A DNA stretch of 64,000 nt, taken from the NCBI RefSeq assembly GCF_014633365.1, contig NC_068340.1, positions 22,733,879 through 22,797,878 of the forward strand. Reading direction: 5' to 3'. The translations under genes and the position numbers were made by a program. The notes beneath the pieces are model-generated. The model saw nothing but the letters and a program-made list of their open reading frames with translations, was not told the DNA's origin and made no database searches. Source of the DNA: Diospyros lotus. Its lineage: Eukaryota > Streptophyta > Magnoliopsida > Ericales > Ebenaceae. Position 1 is the first letter of the stretch; the number at the start of each line of letters is the position of its first letter. Below, in pieces: positions 55,801 through 64,000 of this stretch.

Positions 55801-58672
55801 ATTTTGATTGAGACAGACCAGGACAATTTTGTATTAGTACACAACTATTTTAAGAAAAAAATGATATTTGATCCATCTACAAATGTTAACGCAAAAATCA
55901 ATTAAAGTAGAAAGATATGAAAAGAGTACACGAAAGAAAAATGATAGATAGAAGTATATAAAACAAACCAAAACACAATGAAAAATGCAATCTCCCAATA
56001 GCTATTAGGAGAAGACTACCCGTATGGATAGATTCAAGCAAGGTACCCTTCAACCCTGATCTGGAATTAGTTTTGAAAACCTTTGTATATGATGCGATTA
56101 TCGAAAAAGCATATAGCGAGTAAACACCTTTTGTGAGATCTCTCATGTTTTTTCATAATTACATTAACATTATTAGAGTCAAGTTAAAAATTCAAACTCT
56201 AATATCAAATTTACATCCTTAAATTAAACTATTTTAGAAGGTTCATTTCAAAGTAAAGAACTCTAACTCCTTGATATATATATTAGAATTATAATGCATG
56301 TCATAAGTAAGAAAAACATACTTAAAAAAAAAAAAACTCTATGAACTTTAACAATTTTTTTCAATCATTTTCATCCCTAGCTAGAGCTATCTTATAACTC
56401 CCCTTCATTGACTGTTGTACAAGATCCTTAAGACTGCTAATGGGATTGCAAACTAGAGTGAATGACTTCTTTTCGTTGGATAATATTATCTGCTGATCTG
56501 TTTATGCTGTGTGCTGCTCTTCTAGTCATTGAAAGAGAGAGGGAAATTATTGCTATTGTGCCAATCTATATGTTTATTCCTTTTCTTGTTGGTGTTAATT
56601 AGTTCTGTTCTTGAATTCTTTTTCTTTGTTCATTGGCTTGGTTGTGGTCTATAATTGTCGGTTGGTTATTTTCATTCCATCTTCTGTTTGGTCTTTGCTT
56701 ACAACTCCAAGAATTTATAATTTGTAAAGTCAGCGACTAAACTGTCTTGTTTCAATGTGTTTACTTAAGAAAAAAAAATTAAACAAATAAAATAAACACA
56801 CCAAACAATAGTTGAAAATTGTTCAACCCTCTCTCATTCTAATAACTGATTAAACACAAACTTATATGCAATTATCTCTAATCGATATTTAAGTATATAT
56901 GACCGGTATATTGATCTATTAATGATTAAATATAAACGTAAATATTAATGAAACAAACATGACACCTTTATTTTCTCAAAGATACAAACAAAATAAATTT
57001 TCTTTTTTCTTTTAAAGAAAAAGTCCATATAAATGTTTTTTGTGAAAAAACAAAAACAAAGAAAAGGAAGAAGTGAAGGACTACTGTCCAGTACAAGTGG
57101 AATCTTGTGCTCCACAATGACCATTGCCTTGGCAAAGATGAAGAAGTAATGAAACCCAATATGACAACTCCTTTTGCCCTAAAGTGAAGCATTCATTTAT
57201 GCCATTCACTTCCATCAGCCCCCACTATATCTTGCTGCCTTCACACCCTAACTACCTCCAGAGAATATTTAATTAGATCGAGTATACAGGTGACCTCATA
57301 TAAATTTAATATTTAGTCATGTCACTGAATTATTCAAATTTCTCTCAACTTGTAAAATTCTTCACAACTAAATTAAGTTTTTATTGGATATATTCATGGG
57401 TTACATGGTTAAATATTAATCTAGAAGTATAAGGTCACTTTTCATATTAAAATCTCATGTGCCACGCTCTAGCTCTATACACGTTTATTAAGAATTAATA
57501 TATATGATTGTCACATCATTGTTATAGCATATATTGTTGGAAAATTTTATAAAAATATAATTTCTCGAAACCCTGGACACCTTTATTGAAAGTAGAAAAC
57601 ATAAGAAGATACCTTTTAGGCTTATATTGATGTGATACGCATGTGATAGGCACTTAGAGATTCAGCACCTTATGCATCTGCACATCCATATTCAATTAAT
57701 ATGGTTTGTTCAAGTCTTAGTTCATGCACACAATTATTGTTATTCTATGACGTCTATTCAATCCATTTTGTCTATTCCATCAGTGTTTCTTGCTTAGGCA
57801 TATTATTTGACTCCTCGTATTTTTTATTCCAAAGAAATGAATGAAACGAAATTAAAATGCCAGTTAAAGAGCAATAAGGAGACGTGAGAACATTATTATT
57901 ATAAATATATATATATATATATATGGATCAGTTAGATCTCTATCCTATTCCCATCTAAGTAATTGCATAATTTTCATGTATGAAGTAGGTATCTTAAAAA
58001 TAATATGGATGTAATGTTTTCATAATTATAAATTAGTATGATATTTTTCTAATAAATTGTAAAATAATCAAGAAATTAATCTTTGAGACGGTTAAATAAT
58101 AGTATGTGCTTACATTTATTTTGTTTCTAAGAAGAACTAAGTTACAAAATACCCCAAAGCCACCAGCAAGCAGCAACAGAGGAGAAGTCTGTCATTACAA
58201 TTTATTTGGTAGCACTAACACTTTTTTTTGCAAATTAACTCATAATATAGACATTAATATAATTTTTATATAACGTACATATATTATTTAAACATTCAAG
58301 TAAATGGGGTGAAGCATTTAATTGAAAAACAAATTCCAGGTCTACAGGGTAATAAAATCCATCCTTTCATGTTAAACGAGATAATTTGTATCCAAATTTT
58401 AATTTTTTATGTAAAATTTCACGTAAAATATATTTTTATCTCTTTTTTAATTCTAATTTTTAATTATGAAAAGATAAACATATGCATATATATATTTATG
58501 ACAATAAATATTTATTTCGCCAAAATTTTTTTATCATTAAAATGATAAATTATCATTGCTAATTAACATGGAGGGAATTAATGTATTGAGATGCCTCTTG
58601 GCATATTAATTAATTTTTATTTTTTTATATTTTGCTAGTCTTAAGAGGATTCATATCCATTTCTTTTTTCTA
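50841..58672. other. Long AT-rich intergenic region with microsatellites
   Basis: About 7.8 kb without a recognisable gene or intact transposon. Simple repeats seen are a (CA)n near 51519-51536, a G20 run at 51662-51681, AT runs near 52404-52425 and 52470-52490, CA/TA at 52821-52850, CT at 53158-53181, GC/CA at 55402-55425, and AT at 57904-57924. Open frames here are short and low in complexity. Confidence 0.5.
51662..51681 (+). repeat. G20 homopolymer
   Basis: An uninterrupted run of 20 G followed by AGGGG. It can form a G-quadruplex and is also a typical place for sequencing error. Confidence 0.85.
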
Positions 58673-58673
58673 G

Positions 58674-59447
58674 GGGGCGTTTGTTAAAATGAACAAGATA
58701 AGGTGGTATCAAGATAAGATTGGGATGCTTTCTGGATCAAGATATAGAATGATCAAGATAAATCCAGGAAGCATTCCAAGATTTCTATCAAACTGTTTGT
58801 TAAATTTTTTTAGAATCCACTGATAATTGTATTTTTTCTTTTCATGTGTTTGTTAATACATATGATAAGCACCAAGATAAGGGTTTTTTTTTACCAAAAT
58901 ATCCCTATTATCAAATTTATGATTAATATGAATTGTCAAAAAATTAAGATTAAAATTAAAAATAATATTTTATTTTTCAAATTCATGTCCAAAAATAAAT
59001 TTAAAAAGAGTTGAAAAGAGTTAAATAAAATATATATAGAGAGAGAGAAATTTAAATTTTAAAAATCAATGAAATGAATAATGTCATTTAAATTTTAAAA
59101 ATTGTCAAAACATATAATAATTTAAAAATATATTAAAAAATATTAATTATAAGAGTTAAATAAATAAAGTTTTTTAATAAATTTAAATCTTTAAAATGCA
59201 CTAAATGGCATTAATTATCTTACAAGTGGCAGATAAGTAATTCAGCCTTATCTTGAAAGAGTAAGATAAATTTATCCGAGCAGTGAGGTCGGATAAATTT
59301 ATCTTGAAAGGGGGAGATAAGAGGTCACGTGAGGCCTTTTCCGAAAATAGTCAGATAAGGTTAACAAATACGTTGAAAATACCAAACATCCGGAATACTT
59401 CCCATATCTAACCTTTTCTCCCTCTTATCTTGGTTAACAAACACCCC
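58674..59447. mobile_element. MITE (774 bp) with ~14-bp terminal inverted repeats
   Basis: The left end GGGGCGTTTGTTAA and the right end TTAACAAACACCCC (reverse complement GGGGTGTTTGTTAA) form the terminal repeat. The flanks are CTAG/TTAG, so a TNA-type 3-bp duplication is possible but not clean, and the superfamily (PIF/Harbinger or hAT) stays open. There is no coding capacity. A perfect 17-bp inverted repeat lies inside (59263-59305). A partial copy lies at 50698. Confidence 0.7.
59263..59305. repeat. Perfect 17-bp hairpin inside the MITE
   Basis: AAGATAAATTTATCCGA (59263-59279) and its exact complement TCGGATAAATTTATCTT (59289-59305) are separated by 9 bases. Confidence 0.9.
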
Positions 59448-59534
59448 TTAGGTAAGTAACGTTATAATGAACAGAGAATTGTCGTCTTATATTTGATAAA
59501 GTGAAGTAGAGAATTGGATCTTGGTGTCTTTAAT

Positions 59535-62500
59535 TTATCATTTGCGATCATCTCCAATTGAATCAGTTTGTCCTCTCTACCATCAATCTTTACTCAGCAT
59601 CCATTTTCATTCTCTCTAAACAGGTGATTCTAAACTTGGAGCAAATTATTAGGGCTTTCAATTGGAGTGAGACGGACCTGAACTCTCACAAGGCTAAGGT
59701 GGCATCAGGGGTGGATGCAGAGGAGGGCCTGGGGTTGGGCTGTGCCTGGGCTTTTATATATTTATATATTACTATTTAGGTTATATATATATTTTACTAT
59801 TTAGTTGGGGCTGGCTAGCCCTCCCTGGGTGGCATGGCACCATGTATGTTGCCCTAAGAACCAACATGGGCTAGGCCTAAAGCCTTTATTTGTGTGGAAT
59901 CAAAACTTGGTTACTAAACCAATTTGGCAAATCTTGCAAGCCTCTTCTGAATCCGTATATGGGTCAAATGGATTCATTCTTATAGGATCCAAGATCATTG
60001 TTTTTAGATGTTGAGGATTCCTTACTCTTGTTACTAGTATCAGCACAAATTGCTTATGTTAAAAGGAAGTAGTGCGCTCTCATTTTGGATGAAAGATTGG
60101 CAATGGTAGCAAGGTGTTTCTCTGTTATGATTTATGGCATCCTTTGGAAATCCTAGTGGACCGATTCTTGCACTAGCTTCTTAGACAAGTAAAAATCCCT
60201 ACTGTGGTCCATGTCTCTATTATTATTGACCATGGTGCTTGGAATTGGCCAGTGGAGGACTCTCTTGCTATGGAGCTTATTAAAGGTTCCATGTTGGGCC
60301 CTCTCTTGGTAAACAGACTAGACATACTTTGGTGGTTACCAATGTCGAATGGAGTGTTCTCTATGAAATCTACTTTTGTTGCCTTGACTATAAGGAGAGT
60401 GAATGCCCCTTAGCATGCATTGGTTTGGCATAGCCAGAGTTGGCCTTATAGAGAAGCGAAATAGGCGGTTGCCTAAGGCCTCCGAATTGAGGAGGCCCCA
60501 AAATTTTAAAAATTTATAATTTATATATTTTTTAAATTTATTAATAACAAATATTTAATTAAAAAATTAAATACAAAATATCAAATTTTTATCTTCCCCA
60601 TCCTTTTCCCAATAGTTTGACTGTTCTAAACCCACTTTTATCTCCCACTAAACCTATTTTTCCCTTCCCAATTAAACCCATTTTTTCCCTTTCTCTCTAT
60701 TTCTCTGCAATCTGCATCTTCATCATTCTTCAATTCATTTCCTTATTCTCAACGCTTATCTCTCTATATTACGAGTGCTTTAGGCTTCATTGGTTTAGCA
60801 TTTGTGCAATTCGCAGCCTCGCTTCAATGACATTCTCTCTCTCGCGTGTGCCATCTCCTCCGGTCTCTGTCTGTCGGTCCGATCGGTGTAACGAATAAAG
60901 ATTGCGCGCACACGAAAGAGAGAGAGAGAGCCTGTGTCACTGCCCCTGCCAACGCCAACCGTTGACTGTCAGAGTCATCGGACTACCGCTGCAAAACCAT
61001 TCCCTTCCTTGCGACGGCCATAAGTATGGGTGAGGACCCTTAAACTAGTTACCGCCTAGGGCCCCAGAACCCCTTAAGCCGACTCGATCTGGGCATAGCT
61101 CTAGGGGTTCTTACCAATACCTATATTCTCTAGCTTGCTATTTATGAGTGTTTATCCACTCTAACTATGTTAACCTATACCTCTCCTTTCCAAACAAATG
61201 TAATCTTTATCAAAAGGATTCAAAGAGACACTGACATCTTTTCTTTGGCTTCCCTTATTCTAAGCAAATCTTGGCTTTCTTCTAGAGTAAGGTGAAGTTT
61301 AATTGGCCTTGGCAATAGTGGGATTTCAAAGTGTGTTGGGATACTCATTGGAGGTGAGGCAAATCCCCATGGGTGATTGCCAATCATTTAGTCCTGCAAT
61401 CTACTGTATATTTCATTTGGCGTGAGCGTTACAACAGTTATTTTTATGGGAAGATGTGTCCACCTCATCAACTTGCTTATCTTATTCAGAGTGTTGTTTG
61501 GACTGGATTATCCATTTTACACTTTCTCTGATTTCTTCAAGGGATGGCCCTTATTCGTTTTTGGCATATTCGGATCCCAACAGATTGTTTTCATTAGTCT
61601 TGTTGTTATTTGGCTTAGTGCCATTTGTTGGGTTTGTGTTTCCTAATAAGGCCCAAGGCGATGAAGATGATTCGGGTTAGCTTCATAAGCTTCAGCCCGA
61701 GATTGAAGTGACGGTTTAACACCCTTATTAGCAACCCAAATTAAAGTCGAGCCATAAGCCCTTAACCCTCTCTTTAGATGAAAAATGAGCCTTGGCTCAT
61801 TTGCTCAAGAGAATTGGGGGGGAGAGGGGGGGGGAAGCCCAAGCCTAAGCCCATGAAGGCCTTAGCCCATTTCTCTTGTACCCTAGGCCCTTAATATAAA
61901 AAGGGATTCTTTCCTCTTTGTGCCCTATGTTTGCGGTGGTCGATTCTCTTCCATTTGGGCTCCCTTGCTGTGGCCGATTGCTCTTTCCTTGTATGGCTGA
62001 TCCTTCATGGTTTTGTTTCCTTCTTGGTCTGATGCTTCTTTCCTTGTTGGGTGCCACACTTTCCTTGTGCGTTGTGGCTGTTCGTCAATGGCGTTTGCAA
62101 CGCCTATTTAGTTCGAGTTGATATATGTCTTCTCTTTGGGTAAGTATTTTAGCCATTGTTGAACCCATATCTTCGTGATTACTCTCCGTTCATTGGTGGA
62201 TCCTACTGTGTGTGGAAGCTTGTGTGGCTTGGGCAAGGGGTGTCTATCGGCTGAAAGGCTTGGGGGCTTGAGGGTTTCGATTCTTGGGGGGGGGGGGGGG
62301 GTTGGGCTCCTTAATTTGTGGCTTGGTGTCCCTATTCTTGGTTGTTGCCTAAGTGGTGATTGGATAAGCCCATATTTGAGCCTTGGAGCAGCCTTCGTGA
62401 CTGCCATTCGGTAGTCGAAATAGGGAGTTTACTTCATATTCTCGCATTCTTTATTTTCGTTAAATTTAGTTCGATTTTGATTGCCTAACCCGTTTGTTTT

Positions 62501-62658
62501 GTAGTGTTTTTTCGCAACACCTTTGTAATCTCTTTATCTTGATAGTTTTTTTTTTTTTTCTCATCTTGTGTTGTTACTCAGGCCGGGCATGCCTTAGCTT
62601 AGCTATTGTTTCCTCTTTTTTGTTCAAATAAATTCTAATTTACAAAAAAAAAAAAAAA
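59535..62658 (+). mobile_element. 5'-truncated L1 LINE ending in poly(A), split by a hAT element
   Basis: From about 59560 the broken frame reads VLSTINLYSASIFILSKQVI (reverse-transcriptase C-terminal side), then WSETDLNSHKAKVASG and PKNQHGLGLKPLFVWNQNL (about 59835-59895). After an interruption at 60435-61091 it continues with FNWPW, WDFKVCWDTHWR, SPWVIANHLVLQSTVYFIW and RER (about 61360-61430). It ends at an A15 tract (62644-62658). The 3' UTR-like part (61700-62640) has no recognised domain; a G16 run lies at 62286-62301. No flanking duplication of the L1 was found. Confidence 0.8.
60435..61091. mobile_element. Non-autonomous hAT-like transposon (657 bp), 8-bp duplication
   Basis: GGCATAGC flanks it exactly on both sides (60427-60434 and 61092-61099), the 8-bp duplication of the hAT superfamily. 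The left end is CAGAGTTGGCCTTATAGAG. The right end, reverse-complemented, is CAGATCGAGTCGGCTTAAGG, which fits if four bases are inserted after CAGA. It contains no transposase. It splits the L1 reading at 60434/61100, so it is younger than that L1. Confidence 0.85.
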
Positions 62659-63403
62659 GTCATTATGCTGAGCAGCCTTGCTAATGGCTTTAAAAAGATT
62701 GGACCTCGAGGATTGCAAACTAAAGAATTGACCAAAAGATATAACAGAAAAAAATAAGGGTTACATTTTACCTAAGCAAAAACCATATAGAAATTAAGAA
62801 AAATAAAAAGAAAATATCCAACATGAAACAAGCATACCCAAATAAGACTACATAACAACATGGAATTCAACACATTAGCAATCTAACCATTGCATTCAAC
62901 ACCAAGAGAGAAGCAAAACTTAGCCCACACAAATAGAAAAAGTCCATTTACATCAATCAAGCATCTAATTATTAGCTATCTAGCGATTCATGAGAGGGAA
63001 CTATGTAAAATAGTTAAAGAATCCTAAAATAGGAGTGACACTAACTGATTGTGGTTGATGCATTCTAGAAGAAAGACCATGTTTACAATAATAGCATAAT
63101 AGACTAAAACCTTAAATAATAACAATGGAAAAGAGATAGGTGTAAGGACTATGAATCCACCAAAAGTATCATTCTCCACCATATAGGCATTGCTTAGATT
63201 GCTCTCCTTTGTTGGTTTGCTCTGTTTGGAATTGTGATGACAAAAGCTTGAAGATCAATCTTAGGATCTCATACTCGAGCCATTTGATCTAAATCAAAAT
63301 AGTTGCATTCAACACAAGAGCTCAAGTTGGGAGTTGTCTAAATGTTACACATGGTAACATAAAGAACAGGCAAGAAAGTAAGGAGATGGCACAAAATGAA
63401 AGT
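62659..63403. other. Intergenic DNA, no feature seen
   Basis: AT-rich sequence after the L1 poly(A). No open frame, repeat end or RNA gene was recognised. Confidence 0.45.
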
Positions 63404-64000
63404 GCCACGTTACAAAAAAAATGATTTTTTTCAACGATTTTAAAAATTGTCACAAAATATGGTATTTTACAGTGATTTTCAAAAAATCGTCGCTATATTT
63501 AAAAAATAATTAAATAATTAAAAAATAAAATTGAATTTCCCAACAACTTCTGAGTAACCGTCGCTAAATTAAAAAATAATTAAATAATTAAAATTAAAAT
63601 AACATTTGTTGCGATTTTTCAAAATCGCCACAAAATTTACTAAAAAATTGAATTTAGCGGCGATTTTTGAGAAATCGCTGCTAAATTAAAAAATAATTAA
63701 ATAATTTAAAATTAAAATTAAATTAACATTTGTGACGATTTTTTAAAACTGTCGCAAAATTCATTAAAAAATTGAATTTAGAGGCGGTTTTTGAGAAACC
63801 ACCGTTAAATTAAAAAATTCAAAATTAAAACTAAATTAACATTAGCGGTGATTTTTGAGAAATCGTCGCTAAATTCAAAAATAATTAAATAATTCAAAAT
63901 TTAAATTAACATTAGCAGCAATTTTTGAGACATCATCGCTAAATTTAAAAATAATTAAATAATTTAAAATAAAAATTAAATTACGGCAATTTTTCAAAAC
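63404..64000. repeat. Array of imperfect palindromes, CACTA-like subterminal repeats, runs off right edge
   Basis: Units of the type GCGATTTTTGAGAAATCGTC then GCTAAATT, separated by AT-only spacers (AAAAATAATTAAATAATT), recur about every 50-100 bases in both orientations. Examples lie near 63436-63510, 63607-63685, 63732-63810 and 63842-63945. Such arrays of short palindromes near the terminus are typical of plant CACTA (En/Spm) transposons. A possible degenerate terminus CACGTTACAAAAAAAA lies near 63402-63420, compared with the CACTACAA consensus. No transposase is in the window. Confidence 0.6.

Noticed and set aside
63404..64000. CRISPR array
   Set aside because: The repeats are imperfect palindromes with AT-only, non-unique spacers in a plant genome.

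Overview
The window looks like gene-poor, retrotransposon-rich nuclear DNA of a flowering plant, most likely a eudicot. The supports are spliced plant genes with GT-AG introns, nested Ty1/copia and Ty3/gypsy elements primed by initiator tRNA-Met, L1 and RTE LINEs, hAT and MITE elements, and AT-rich intergenic DNA full of microsatellites. Nothing bacterial (operons, Shine-Dalgarno sites, CRISPR) is present.

Host genes. (1) Positions 2941-15066 (+) hold the last ten coding exons of the ALG7/GPT gene, which encodes the ER enzyme making GlcNAc-PP-dolichol. Its N-terminal exon(s) lie off the left edge. One intron is 9.3 kb and filled with L1, solo-LTR, RTE and gypsy sequence. (2) At 40441-41404 and 44257-44522 (-) there are two paralogous two-exon genes for tiny lysine/proline-rich proteins of about 63 and 57 residues, function unknown. 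(3) Positions 46976-49989 (-) hold a complete five-exon ABCG half-transporter of about 680 residues, closest to plant ABCG21. No coding gene was recognised from 50 kb to the right edge.

Mobile DNA. At the left edge (1-1662) is the 5' end of a minus-strand gypsy element with an open gag frame. Positions 16.7-39.7 kb form one nest: a minus-strand RTE LINE was hit by Copia A. Copia A's 3' half is inverted so that its LTR terminus abuts its own integrase. Copia A was then hit by Copia B (minus, 18917-30654) and Copia C (plus, 33051-38389). Copia B in turn received a solo gypsy LTR, a 3.5-kb non-autonomous LTR element (Element E) with an unrecognised ORF, a 54-bp RTE tail and a 2.8-kb solo LTR. 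Most insertions show matching target-site duplications (TTATC, AAGAC, AATGT, TACTC, GAAAC), so their relative order can be read.

Right part. From 50 to 58.6 kb the DNA is AT-rich intergenic sequence with microsatellites. A MITE follows (58674-59447), then a 5'-truncated L1 ending in poly(A) at 62658. That L1 is split by a hAT-like element with an 8-bp duplication (GGCATAGC). The last 600 bp are an array of imperfect palindromes like the subterminal repeats of CACTA transposons, running off the edge.

All calls come from reading the sequence and from knowledge of the families. No search or alignment program was run, so percent identities are not given except for simple counts made by eye.
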